Below, one piece after another: positions 16,858-25,312 of a stretch of DNA of 64,000 bases; position 1 is the first letter of the stretch, and each line of letters begins with the position of its first letter. The stretch is from assembly GCA_036277115.1 (NCBI GenBank), contig DASUNM010000023.1, forward strand, positions 1 through 64,000, read 5' to 3'. Both the position numbers and the translations under genes were made by a program. Under the pieces are notes generated by a model. The model searched no databases. It was given only the letters and a program-made list of their open reading frames with translations, and was not told where the DNA came from. This DNA is from Pyrinomonadaceae bacterium (lineage in GTDB: Bacteria; Acidobacteriota; Blastocatellia; Pyrinomonadales; Pyrinomonadaceae).

Positions 16858-17265
16858 GGCCGTCCTGTGGTGTGAAGAGTGTATGAACGTGATTGGGCAT
16901 AACGCACCACGCGTGCAACGCGTAACGATCGCCGTCAAAATGGAGCAAAGAATCCTCGATCACTTTGGCGAGTCTTTCATCACGCAGGGCGCAGGAGCCA
17001 TATCCGCTGTCGAGAAACTCGTGAAATCGCTTTCGCCACTCATGATTCTGCTCCGCGCTAACGCTACCGGCGTCGGCTGCAACTGATGCGTTCAATTCGG
17101 CTCGAAGCTGCGACAAGAAGCGTTGAGGCAACGAATCGCATAGATGAAAGCAAACATGTTGCGTCATTCCCTGGCCATCAAAATGCGGAAAATATCCTCG
17201 AGAGTACCACCCTCGAAACCATCCTGTTTCGGCAAGACCAGTCGGTCTTTGTAAGTACTCTTCAT
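16858..17265 (-). pseudogene. REP-associated tyrosine transposase (RAYT) remnant
   Basis: The minus strand encodes a Y1/IS200-like RAYT fragment: PHFDGQGMTQHVCFHLCDSLP at the N-terminus and the HUH motif MPNHVHTLF further on. RAYTs nick and move REP sequences. Immediately after the HUH motif the frame runs into the flanking repeat, so the C-terminal half with the catalytic tyrosine is missing. The only ATG just inside the right-hand repeat (17265) is out of frame with the conserved part, so an N-terminal frameshift is likely. The 474-bp unit lies between the convergent ends of pdxH and the SDR gene. The fragment is too short to act; an active copy elsewhere could have mobilised the repeats. 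Confidence 0.8.
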
Positions 17266-17273
17266 GAGAGAAA

Positions 17274-17295
17274 GCACGCCGGAGGCGTGCGTACC
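17274..17295 (-). repeat. REP-like repeat, right copy (22 bp)
   Basis: Exact reverse complement of the left copy. Its last base is part of the TAG stop codon of the SDR gene, so the repeat abuts that gene without any spacer. Confidence 0.9.
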
Positions 17296-18365
17296 TAAAG
17301 CCCCGGCTGCTTCTCCACAAACTTCACTAACGCACCCACGTAATCCGGAAAAGCTGGACAGTTAATTCCGTGCGGCTGGAGCAACTCACTTACTCGACTC
17401 GTGTCGTAAGTCTGCTCAAGAAAGAAGTACGGCACGGCTGAATGCGGCAGGCCGGTGATCTTTGGCGCCCCCGGCGCCATCAGCACCGGATAGACGATAC
17501 GCCGCGGAACCGTCAGCCACGATTCACGTCCGCCGACTGTTTTCGCAATCTCGTCAAACAACTGTTCGGTCGTGAGGGGCGTGGGATCGGCAATTTGCAC
17601 GGTCGTCCCAATCGCGCGTTCATCTTTTGCGAGCGCAACCATCGCTTCAATTACATAATCGATGGGTACAAGGTTCAGACTGACTTTGCTATTGCCGATG
17701 TTCAATAGCGTCAGTCCGCCCGGCCATCGGCGCAGGTAGTGAATCAGATAATAAATGCCGTCGTACTTCGGGGTCTCACCCGTGCGCGAATCGCCGACAA
17801 CCACAGCGGGGCGATGAATCGTGACCGGCATTTCCGATTTCAAAGCGGCGACGGAAAGCTCGGCGAAGTACTTTGACTCTTCATAGTGATTGCGAAAGCC
17901 TGCGGCGTGTTCAAGTTCGTCTTCCCGAATTAATCCCGAGCGACGACCGGCGACATAGCAGGTCGAGACATAGTGGTAACGCCGCAGGTTCGTAATCGAT
18001 TTTGCGAACTCGTTCACATTTTGCGTGCCCTGAACATTGACGAGTTGCGCCACTTCATGCGCGACGGCCAAGTCGTAAGCCGCCGCCAAATGAAACACGG
18101 TGTGAGTTTCCGCGCGCGCGCGTTGCAAATCCGACGGCGTCAGACCCAAGTCTGATTTCGTTATGTCACCTTCGACGATTGAGAAATTCCCAGCCGGCGC
18201 GCCCGTTTCGGCGACGATCTGCGCGACGTCCTCGTAAGCACGCTTCAGCAGGGCCGGTTGCACCAGCAAAGTGAAACGAACCCCATCGCGCGCCAGCCGC
18301 TCAACCAAACGTCCCGCAATGAATCCGGGAAAACCGGTGATGAAAATTGATTCGTTAGCCAACAT
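17295..18365 (-). CDS. Extended SDR (NAD(P)-dependent epimerase/reductase-like)
   Basis: 356 residues. N-terminal Rossmann motif FITGFPGFIAGRLVERL, then VFHLAAAYDL, VNVQGTQNV, the Ser of YVSTCYVAG and the active-site pair in HYEESKYFAE (YxxxK form). This is the extended short-chain dehydrogenase/reductase fold, closest in feel to fatty-acyl-CoA-reductase-like or NAD-binding-4 members. The substrate cannot be told. Its stop codon overlaps the RAYT-flanking repeat by one base. Confidence 0.85.
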   Translation of the reverse strand: MLANESIFITGFPGFIAGRLVERLARDGVRFTLLVQPALLKRAYEDVAQIVAETGAPAGNFSIVEGDITKSDLGLTPSDLQRARAETHTVFHLAAAYDLAVAHEVAQLVNVQGTQNVNEFAKSITNLRRYHYVSTCYVAGRRSGLIREDELEHAAGFRNHYEESKYFAELSVAALKSEMPVTIHRPAVVVGDSRTGETPKYDGIYYLIHYLRRWPGGLTLLNIGNSKVSLNLVPIDYVIEAMVALAKDERAIGTTVQIADPTPLTTEQLFDEIAKTVGGRESWLTVPRRIVYPVLMAPGAPKITGLPHSAVPYFFLEQTYDTSRVSELLQPHGINCPAFPDYVGALVKFVEKQPGL

Positions 18366-18459
18366 TGGGAATCACATTCACACATCCATTACTCGACCGG
18401 CTCCTGGAAAGGAGGTGTGAATTAGATTGAATGACGTATCCGACTCACTGCGCCTCAAG

Positions 18460-18465
18460 TATAAT
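18460..18465 (+). promoter_or_regulatory. Candidate -10 box for the 5'-nucleotidase gene
   Basis: Exact TATAAT about 145 bases upstream of the gene start; no good -35 at the usual spacing. A transcript from here would carry the long inverted repeat at 18475-18586 in its leader. Confidence 0.35.
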
Positions 18466-18474
18466 CCCGCGAAA

Positions 18475-18586
18475 GTGCCAGAACCGCGAGCGGTAGCGAC
18501 CGGATCCACGCTCAAGGTTTTCGCCAAGACGCGCTCGGTTATCTCAAGGCTTAGGCTGATCCGGTCGCTACCGCTTGTTCTGACAC
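18475..18586. repeat. Long REP-like inverted repeat
   Basis: Arms contain a perfect 17-bp match (GCGGTAGCGACCGGATC at 18490-18506 and its complement at 18558-18574), extended outward by GTGCCAGAAC / GTTCTGACAC with a few unpaired bases, giving arms of about 30 bp around a 51-base centre. Confidence 0.9.
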
Positions 18587-18610
18587 AATCATTTGTAGAA
18601 AGGTTTGTTC

Positions 18611-20185
18611 ATGACTGCCAATGCCAAACTGCTTTTCCGGCGAGCGCTCTTAGGGCTATTTCTCGCGGCCTTTTTGATTCAACCGCAGCCCGTCACCGCG
18701 CAGACCCAAACCGAATGTCCGGTCCGAATCACACTCTTGCAGGTCAATGACGTCTATCAGTTCGCCCCAGTAGACGGCGGCACGCGCGGTGGCTTGGCGC
18801 GCGTGGCAACTTTGCGAAAGAAAATTCTGGCTGAGTCGCCGCACACTCTGTTCCTGATGGCCGGCGATACGATTTCGCCGTCGATCGAATCGAACACCTA
18901 TAAAGGCGCGCAGATGATTGAAGCCTGGAACGCGGCGGGTTTGGACTACGCCACGCTCGGGAATCACGAGTTTGATTTCGGCCCCGAAGTTCTGCTTCAG
19001 CGGATGGGCGAATCGAAATTCAAATGGCTGGCGGCAAACGTGCTCGACAAGAAAACCGGAAAGCTCTTTGGCGACACACCTGAGTTCATCGTGCGGGAAT
19101 TCGAAGGCGTGAAGATTGGCATGTTCGGCATTCTGTTGCCTGAGACTACTTCAACTTCTCGGCCGGGCCCGAATGTGGACATCCTTGACCCCTGTGAGAC
19201 GGCTGGTCGAGTCATTCCCAAAATTCGCGCGGCGGGCGCACAGGTCATCGTCGCGCTGACGCATCTTTCCATGGCTGAAGACAAACAACTCGCTCGCTGT
19301 TCAGGCGTCGATGTGATCATCGGCGGTCACGAACACACTTTGCTCGAGTCGATGGCCGGGCGCGCTCCCATCTTCAAAATGACGGCCGACGCGCGCGAGA
19401 TGGGTCGCATCGATCTCAACATCGATAAGAAGACCGGAAAACTCGAGAGCATCGATTGGAAAGTCATCCCGGTCACCAACGAGTACGAAGACGATTCGAG
19501 CTTCGCCGCGCTCAACGAAAAGTACGGCCCCCTTTTGAAGAGTCTGGAGCAGCCTGTTGGCCGCACGGACGTCCCGCTGGATATGAAAAGCGAGAATGTC
19601 CGCACCCGCGAGACGAACATGGGCAACTTCATCGCTGACACCTACCGGCAGGCCACGGGCGCGGACGTAGCGCTCGTCAACGGCGGATCGATTCGCGCCG
19701 ACGCGCTCATCCAGCCAGGAGTGTTAACCAAGCGCGACGTGCTTTCCATTCTGCCGTTCAATAATAAGGTCCTGAAGATCGAGTTGACCGGCGCCACCCT
19801 GCGCGCGGCACTGGAACACGGCGTGGGATCAATCGGTGTCGAGGCCCAACCCGGCCGCTTTCCACAAGTGTCGGGCATTCGCTTCACCTACGACGCTACG
19901 CGCAAACCGGGAGAACGCGTTACGAACGTGACGGTGAACGGCCGCCCGCTGCTCGATCGACAGAAGTACACTTTGGCGGCGACGAATTATGTAATTAAGG
20001 ATGGCGGCGACGGCTACACAATGTTCCGCGACGCAAAGGTTTTGGTCGGGGCTGAGCAAGCGCCCAGCGAATCAGACATTTTGGAGAAGGCGATCACGTC
20101 CGTTCGTCCGATCGCGCCGAAGGTCGAGGGACGCGTAACGCGAGTCGATACGCCGAAGGATAAGCGTTCGTGCCCTGAAGGTTAG
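18611..20185 (+). CDS. 5'-nucleotidase / UDP-sugar hydrolase-type phosphoesterase
   Basis: 524 residues from the ATG at 18611 (GAAAGG upstream). A signal peptide (residues 1-31, ending VTAQTQ) sends it to the periplasm. The metallophosphoesterase domain has NDVYQF (Tyr replaces the more usual His position variant), AGDTISPS, GNHEFDFG, ALTHLS and GGHEHTLL. The C-terminal 5'-nucleotidase domain has NMGNFIADT, VNGGSIRAD and the substrate-stacking GGDGYTMF. This is the UshA/CpdB/YfkN family that dephosphorylates extracellular nucleotides. It is followed after 2 bases by a small secreted protein. Confidence 0.93.
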   Translation: MTANAKLLFRRALLGLFLAAFLIQPQPVTAQTQTECPVRITLLQVNDVYQFAPVDGGTRGGLARVATLRKKILAESPHTLFLMAGDTISPSIESNTYKGAQMIEAWNAAGLDYATLGNHEFDFGPEVLLQRMGESKFKWLAANVLDKKTGKLFGDTPEFIVREFEGVKIGMFGILLPETTSTSRPGPNVDILDPCETAGRVIPKIRAAGAQVIVALTHLSMAEDKQLARCSGVDVIIGGHEHTLLESMAGRAPIFKMTADAREMGRIDLNIDKKTGKLESIDWKVIPVTNEYEDDSSFAALNEKYGPLLKSLEQPVGRTDVPLDMKSENVRTRETNMGNFIADTYRQATGADVALVNGGSIRADALIQPGVLTKRDVLSILPFNNKVLKIELTGATLRAALEHGVGSIGVEAQPGRFPQVSGIRFTYDATRKPGERVTNVTVNGRPLLDRQKYTLAATNYVIKDGGDGYTMFRDAKVLVGAEQAPSESDILEKAITSVRPIAPKVEGRVTRVDTPKDKRSCPEG

Positions 20186-20187
20186 CG

Positions 20188-20841
20188 ATGCTTACTAAGA
20201 ACCGGTTCAAACAGTTGACGGCGTTGCTGGCGTTCATGTCGATGGTCGGCGGCATAAGTTCGTCCGGACAATCCGGTAGACGCGGTTCGAAGCCCAACTC
20301 GAATCCGCCGCCGGTTGCTGCTCCGTCGCCTGCGAATTCACCGGCTGAGAGCTCTGATCGAACCGCGCGCCTGAAACTGGATTTGTTGGTGGCGGCCGAT
20401 TACTCCGGTAAGAGGCTTCCGTCTGAAGCGCGGGTTTATGCGAGTAATTTGATTCGCTTGCGCGAACTTAGCGACGGCTCGATCACCGACCTCGGTGAAT
20501 TGGGGACCAGCGAGGTCATAAAACGGGCGAAACAAGAGCAGACTGTTTACGTGGCACTATTGAAGTTCGAAATCGATGCCGTGCAAGACGGGAAGCTAAT
20601 TCTGAACTCGCAAAATCTCGAGGTCCAGTGTCACGTTTATGAGCCAAAGACAGGGAAACGGATTGTTAAGGATAAAACCTACTATCAACCGGTCGGGCCC
20701 TTCGGATCGAGAACGCCAGGTGAAATAGGATCGGGAGCTCCACCCGTCAAGCTAACCACTGAGGCAGCCGGCGCCTCAGTCGCCGATCAAATCCGGCATG
20801 GATTATTGTTGGCTCTGCGCGAGCGATCATCCGTCGAGTAG
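20188..20841 (+). CDS. Secreted protein of unknown function
   Basis: 217 residues. Not recognised. A basic N-terminus and hydrophobic stretch (about 9-26) look like a signal peptide, followed by a low-complexity Pro/Ser/Asn linker (about 30-56) and a compact domain from residue 58 with alternating beta-strand patterns (LKLDLLVAADY, VYVALLKFEID). It starts 2 bases after the 5'-nucleotidase stop, with GAAGG upstream, so the two are translationally linked and probably both periplasmic. Confidence 0.75.
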   Translation: MLTKNRFKQLTALLAFMSMVGGISSSGQSGRRGSKPNSNPPPVAAPSPANSPAESSDRTARLKLDLLVAADYSGKRLPSEARVYASNLIRLRELSDGSITDLGELGTSEVIKRAKQEQTVYVALLKFEIDAVQDGKLILNSQNLEVQCHVYEPKTGKRIVKDKTYYQPVGPFGSRTPGEIGSGAPPVKLTTEAAGASVADQIRHGLLLALRERSSVE

Positions 20842-20850
20842 CTGCGCGCA

Positions 20851-22635
20851 TCACCGCAACTCAACTTCAACCGGCGCTGCGCCTTTTGAGTCGTAACCTT
20901 CGGGCCAGTTTGAGATGTTCACGCCGTAAAGCCAATCCGCCTGCGGCGTCACTTCGAATCTAACGGTAAACGGAAGGCCGCGAGCGGCGCGGAGGCGCGG
21001 TCCCCACGAATCAATCTTCCATTCCTGAATCTGCGGCGCTTTGGGATTCTCCCAGGTGATTAGCCGCGAATCGATTTCTGTTCCGTTCACAAACAACGTC
21101 ACGCGCGTCCGAATCCAATCTGTTTTCGCGTCAGTCGGCAGAACGGGCTGGATGTGCGCGCGCACGACGATCTCGCCAACACGGCGACGAGTCTCGCGAC
21201 CAGGTACGACGAACTCGAAGTAGCCGACACCTCCGCCCCAGATGTAACCGGATCCGCCGCCTAGCTTTTCGAACCGTCCGCGTACGACCGTCTCAGGTGC
21301 AAACTTATAGAGCACGCGTCCGTCCTGCTCGTAAATGATCTGCGGCCGCACGCTTTCATCGGTTTCGTTGCGCGCGAAGGCAAATTGCCGCGGCACGAGA
21401 TGCTTGCCGGCGTCGAGCAGACCCGGTGGCGGCGTCGCGTTCATCAGCGAGGAGAATGCGTGCGACGCGCCGCGAATCTCCGCCAGCAGGGCGGCATCTC
21501 GATTCGTGGTGTAGGTCACGCCATAACCACGCGTCGGTTCGGGCGTGAGAATCCAGAACATGGCGCCGCTCGCGCCGTCGCGGGCCGAGTACTCGAAAAA
21601 TGCCCGGTACCATTCAAGTAGTGACGAGCCGTTAAAGCCGTCGTGCGGTACGCCGAACTCGCCGAACACTAAAGGCTTCTGCAGCGTCGCGGCGGCGGAG
21701 ACCCGGTTAGCGATGAATTCCCCGAGGGCCTTTGGGGTATCGACAAAACTGTCTTCGTCGTCCCGGGGATAGTTGTGAACGTCGACGTAATCGATATTTG
21801 CCAGCGCGTGATCCTTGAGCCACTCGCGGCGCTCGGCTGCAGTGCGATAGCCCCACACGCCCGGAGCCACCACGTGATTCGGATCGAGTGATTTCACATA
21901 CGCGCTCATCTCAGTGATCCATGCCCGCCGCTCGTCCCAGCGACCGGTCAGACAGCGCGCTTCGTTCATCAACTCGTAACCAAAAATATTCGGGTCGTCG
22001 CGGTACATGACTCCGGTCACAGAGTTGCGGCGTCCAACAATTTTTTCGACGTGTTCGCGGTAAAGGCGTCTGGTGGTTTCGTTCGTGTAGAACAGCATCG
22101 CCTTTTCGTCGTTGATGCCAAACGGATAGTTGTCATCATCGGCGCCGTTGATTCCGGCCCAGCGCAGATACTGAGTCACGCCACCGGTGTCGCGCCACCA
22201 ATTCGCCAGGCAAATCTGCACTTTCAAGCCGTGGCGGGCCGCTTCAGCAATTATCTGATCAAGAAAAACAAACTCAGCCTCGTTCCACTCAGTTGGGGTG
22301 CGGCGAAACCAGCGATCGCGCCGCCAGTTGTTGGCCGGCTGAACATCTTCCAGACCGCCTTCGCCAGAGGCCCAGATGCGGACTACTTTCATTCCCGACG
22401 ACGCCGACACCCGCAGCATCTCAGGCATAGCCGCGCGCGTCTCCTTCTGAAACATGACATCGACGTTTGCGCCGACGAAGCGGAACGGCTTGCCATCGAC
22501 TACGAAACGGACGCCGTTAGCGCGCACAAATCCGCGGCGCGCGGAAGTTGTGCCGCCGCGCCAACTTGAAAACGCAAACACAATCGCCGCGACTGCAAGC
22601 AAAGCAGACGCGGCGACAAATAATCGCTTACTCAT
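20851..22635 (-). CDS. GH5-like glycoside hydrolase (mannanase/cellulase type)
   Basis: 594 residues from the ATG at 22635. N-terminal signal or anchor helix (about 5-25). The catalytic (beta/alpha)8 domain shows VDGKPFRFVGANVD, VVRIWASGEGG, the acid/base Glu in GYELMNEARC and the nucleophile Glu in LVFGEFGVPHDG, the usual GH5/GH5_7-type arrangement. A C-terminal beta-sandwich (about 440-594) follows, with aromatic residues that could bind a ligand. Extracellular or periplasmic hydrolysis of beta-mannan or a similar glycan is likely. No operon partner. Confidence 0.88.
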   Translation of the reverse strand: MSKRLFVAASALLAVAAIVFAFSSWRGGTTSARRGFVRANGVRFVVDGKPFRFVGANVDVMFQKETRAAMPEMLRVSASSGMKVVRIWASGEGGLEDVQPANNWRRDRWFRRTPTEWNEAEFVFLDQIIAEAARHGLKVQICLANWWRDTGGVTQYLRWAGINGADDDNYPFGINDEKAMLFYTNETTRRLYREHVEKIVGRRNSVTGVMYRDDPNIFGYELMNEARCLTGRWDERRAWITEMSAYVKSLDPNHVVAPGVWGYRTAAERREWLKDHALANIDYVDVHNYPRDDEDSFVDTPKALGEFIANRVSAAATLQKPLVFGEFGVPHDGFNGSSLLEWYRAFFEYSARDGASGAMFWILTPEPTRGYGVTYTTNRDAALLAEIRGASHAFSSLMNATPPPGLLDAGKHLVPRQFAFARNETDESVRPQIIYEQDGRVLYKFAPETVVRGRFEKLGGGSGYIWGGGVGYFEFVVPGRETRRRVGEIVVRAHIQPVLPTDAKTDWIRTRVTLFVNGTEIDSRLITWENPKAPQIQEWKIDSWGPRLRAARGLPFTVRFEVTPQADWLYGVNISNWPEGYDSKGAAPVEVELR

Positions 22636-22642
22636 CAAATTC

Positions 22643-22720
22643 GGTACGCACGCCTTCTGGCGTGCTGCACTTTATGGTACGCACGCCTCTGACGAGCGGC
22701 GCGCCGGAAGCGCGCGTAGC
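22643..22720. repeat. Two REP-like repeats of the RAYT family
   Basis: A 23-bp copy at 22643-22665 matches the 22-bp RAYT-flanking repeat except for the loop; a second, degenerate copy starts at 22676 with GGTACGCACGCC. Each is linked to a TTTATGG motif also found beside the repeat at 16822. They fill the gap between the hydrolase start and the next gene's stop. Confidence 0.8.
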
Positions 22721-23083
22721 TCACCGCGGGTTCGTAAGTCGCACGAATCCGAAAATCGCGCAGACGGCGCCCACCACCACAAAGATATTCAGAAAAGCGC
22801 CGGCCACCAGCACTGAATCAAAGTCATTCTGCTGCGCGCCAATAATCGCGACGAACCCCACGATGACCCAATAGATGTGATACAGCAGGAGAGAGACGGC
22901 GGCAAAGCTGAACCAACGCGTCGAAGCTCCAAAGGCACGCGCCCGCGCAAATCCGAGGACCGCGGCAATCAGCCAGCCGATGCCGCCCGCGAACAGAAGG
23001 CCAACGAACACGGGCATGAAGTATCTCGGCTGGTTCGCCGTCATGCCTTCCTGAAGTAGCAAAAACGCAAAAGGAGTCAGCAT
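22721..23083 (-). CDS. Small polytopic membrane protein
   Basis: 120 residues from the ATG at 23083, which has GAGAGG 8 bases upstream. Three to four hydrophobic segments (PVFVGLLFAGGIGWLIAAVL, FSFAAVSLLLYHIYWVIVGF, LVAGAFLNIFVVVGAVCAIF). No recognised family and no catalytic motif. It may be an inner-membrane protein of unknown function. Confidence 0.7.
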   Translation of the reverse strand: MLTPFAFLLLQEGMTANQPRYFMPVFVGLLFAGGIGWLIAAVLGFARARAFGASTRWFSFAAVSLLLYHIYWVIVGFVAIIGAQQNDFDSVLVAGAFLNIFVVVGAVCAIFGFVRLTNPR

Positions 23084-23142
23084 AGATATCGACCTCTCGA
23101 ATTGGAGCACCGGCTGATAATGTCAGCTGCGCTCCTCACAAA

Positions 23143-23186
23143 ACGACCGCTTGCGCCGAGCGATCGCTGCGTTCGCAAACGGTCGT
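23143..23186 (-). terminator. Probable terminator of the small membrane gene at 23320
   Basis: 13-bp stem with one mismatch (arms 23143-23155 and 23174-23186, ACGACCG/CGGTCGT core). On the minus strand it is followed by TTTTG, about 135 bases past the stop of the 23320-23529 gene. Confidence 0.5.
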
Positions 23187-23319
23187 CTTTCCTGGAACCG
23201 GTTCGCCGCGCGAACTCAGGGTTCGGTGAAATCCACACCCACCATTCACTGCCGAATGTTCGTGACAAATAATGCCGACCCGGCGGCACTCTCGAAGCGT
23301 CACTAATTCCGGCAAGCGA

Positions 23320-23529
23320 TTATTGGGTGATGTGAATCTCTTCTTCCTTATTAACGTGGCGCAGGAAGAGCAAAAGGGCGCAGGCGCAGAAAACGATCGC
23401 TAACGCCAGCGATGCCCAACCCATCATCTTGCCGCCGCTGGGCGTTGTGTCGGTGACGAATTTGTAGAACGTGAAAATCGCGCCACCCAGCGAGCCCAGA
23501 CCTACAACTGACAGGAGAAGATCGACCAT
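23320..23529 (-). CDS. Small membrane protein, two helices
   Basis: 69 residues with a good GGAGG ribosome site ahead of the ATG. Two hydrophobic segments (LLLSVVGLGSLGGAIFTFY and ASLALAIVFCACALLLFL) and a charged tail HVNKEEEIHITQ. No family recognised. Confidence 0.75.
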   Translation of the reverse strand: MVDLLLSVVGLGSLGGAIFTFYKFVTDTTPSGGKMMGWASLALAIVFCACALLLFLRHVNKEEEIHITQ

Positions 23530-23714
23530 AAGGAAACCTCCGCGTCTAAGGTCTTTCGGATTAAACCCTACCAGAAAAAGCCGCTGCCGTATTCGCCTGC
23601 CTTAGCGGGCGAGTTGCTTTTTGAACGTCTGTCGGTTCGACGGCGGGAATGTTAACGCTGGCACTGTTCTAAAGGCAAGCCCCTTGGCTGGAAAATCGCA
23701 CCTTAGCCTCGCAA

Positions 23715-25061
23715 TCAGGGGCCTTCGATGGAGATCGCCCCGGGCAAAAAAGCGAGTTCCCCGCCGCGCGATTGCAGGCGAATCGTGTAGTCGCCCGGCT
23801 GAATACGTCCATCGACAGTAACGTCAAAGGCCATCACCGGATAACTCACCTCGAAGCCGGTATCGCGCAACGATTCAGGAATAATGCGGATATAGGACGA
23901 GCTGAACGAAATTCCTTCGAGGGAAACATCGTCGATACCTTCACCCGCGACATAGATCGTGAATGTCTCACCGGGTCGCACAGGTAAAGGCGCCGTGGAC
24001 AATTCGCCGTTCATCCCGATCAGTCGCGGTGTTAACTCCGGCCCGACTGAAAAAACTGCGAAGCTCAACTTCAGATTTGCACTAGAACTGACGTTCAGCG
24101 ATAGCGACGGCGTTGAGTTACTCGCGACAAAACTACGAAACGCCGGCGTGGTGGCCGTCAAACCAAGCGTTCTGCCGCTCGCGCCAAGGTCTGTCGCGGT
24201 GACGGGTCCGCCGAGCGGCTGCGCGAAGACGCGGTAGACGCCGGCGCGCAAGCCTTCGATCCGATACTGACCTGAAGCCGAGCTGACGCTGCTCGCCACG
24301 ACGCGGCCGCTGGCCACATCTTCCGCGAAGAAGTGCGCGCCGAAGATGGTGCGCGCGCGACCCGCTGTGTTTTTCATCACTCGTCCGGCAATCGATGCGC
24401 CCGTCGGGCCATAGAGAGCGCGTGCTTGCGCTGCGTCGTCGTCCGACAAAGTGCGCTGACTGAACGCCGGCCGATCATAGGTGCCGTTCCTGGCCTGGCG
24501 CGGCTGCATTGTCGCGCCGATGACCGCTGAGTGTTCAAGGCCAAGCAAGTGGCCAATCTCATGAGCGAACGTCGATTCCAAATCGTAAGTGCCTACTGTT
24601 CCGTCGGTCGAGAACTGCGTGGTCGGATTCAACGCGATGTCGGCTTCAACGATTGCGCCTCCTGAATCATGAAACACGCGCGTCCGTGCGGGCGCGTCTG
24701 ATGATTCAAACAGCGACGCGTTCGCGCTCGAGATGGAGATCAGATTGATCCCGTCGCCTTCAGCCGGCGGGCTGATTGTTTCGGCGCTCGAGGCAGTCTC
24801 GAAGAATTGTACGTCGGCAACCGCAGCCCAGCTTTGCAACGCTTGCCGCAGCGCGCCCGCGACGTCGCTGCCCGCCTTAATGTTTGACGACGGCACACTC
24901 AACGAACTCGAAAACGAAACGATGAGGGGGTTGCGCACCCAGCGATGCGCGCCGGGCCGCGCAGCTTCCAAAGATTCGGGTGATGAGGATGCAGGCGAAG
25001 GGATCAGCGCCGCCGTGACTGCGACCAGGAGGATAACGATGCCGGGTGCTCTGCGGATCAT
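23715..25061 (-). CDS. Secreted metzincin-type metalloprotease
   Basis: 448 residues from the ATG at 25061; an in-frame upstream start exists at 25109. A signal peptide (about 1-27) leads into a catalytic domain with the zinc motif HEIGHLLGLEHS, the H-x3-H-x5-H metzincin form, and the downstream Met (ATMQPRQ) expected for the Met-turn. The pattern fits M10 matrixin-like proteases. A C-terminal part with a carboxypeptidase-regulatory-like beta domain (ASGQYRIEGLRAGVYRVFAQ) and another beta-rich domain follows. It should act outside the cytoplasm. Confidence 0.87.
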   Translation of the reverse strand: MIRRAPGIVILLVAVTAALIPSPASSSPESLEAARPGAHRWVRNPLIVSFSSSLSVPSSNIKAGSDVAGALRQALQSWAAVADVQFFETASSAETISPPAEGDGINLISISSANASLFESSDAPARTRVFHDSGGAIVEADIALNPTTQFSTDGTVGTYDLESTFAHEIGHLLGLEHSAVIGATMQPRQARNGTYDRPAFSQRTLSDDDAAQARALYGPTGASIAGRVMKNTAGRARTIFGAHFFAEDVASGRVVASSVSSASGQYRIEGLRAGVYRVFAQPLGGPVTATDLGASGRTLGLTATTPAFRSFVASNSTPSLSLNVSSSANLKLSFAVFSVGPELTPRLIGMNGELSTAPLPVRPGETFTIYVAGEGIDDVSLEGISFSSSYIRIIPESLRDTGFEVSYPVMAFDVTVDGRIQPGDYTIRLQSRGGELAFLPGAISIEGP

Positions 25062-25147
25062 CTGACTGTGACTGAACGAGGCAGGTTTAACGCCGGGGAG
25101 CCCCGGCATCTTATCACGTCACGACGTAGTAATTGCAGAAGTTTCTT

Positions 25148-25225
25148 GACTGGAGCGCAAGCGTCTCGCTTGCCCTGTAAGCCCGGGTTATTGGCGATTA
25201 GCAGCGAGACGCTTGCGCCCCAGTC
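25148..25225. repeat. REP-like fold-back palindrome
   Basis: Arms of about 25 bp (25148-25173 and 25201-25225) match as inverted repeats with two differences; each arm itself contains the palindrome GCAAGCGTCTCGCTTGC-type core. It lies in the 251-bp gap upstream of the GT4 gene. Confidence 0.85.
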
Positions 25226-25312
25226 GAGGTCTGCGGAATCTTGCGCCGGCAGTGGTATTGTCTCGGAGCCGGAAACTTCCTGCGCAAGTCAGCCACTTAC
25301 GCTACCTGAAGC

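Noticed and set aside
16778..17320. Annotating the RAYT region as an intact 180-residue gene
   Set aside because: The open frame is extended at both ends only by reading through the palindromic repeats; the conserved part lacks the catalytic C-terminal half and a proper start.
18408..18750. Possible small gene behind a very strong AAAGGAGGTG site at 18408-18417
   Set aside because: The frame runs through the long inverted repeat and into the 5'-nucleotidase gene in another frame, and its product shows no protein-like pattern. The strong site without a gene is noted but unexplained.
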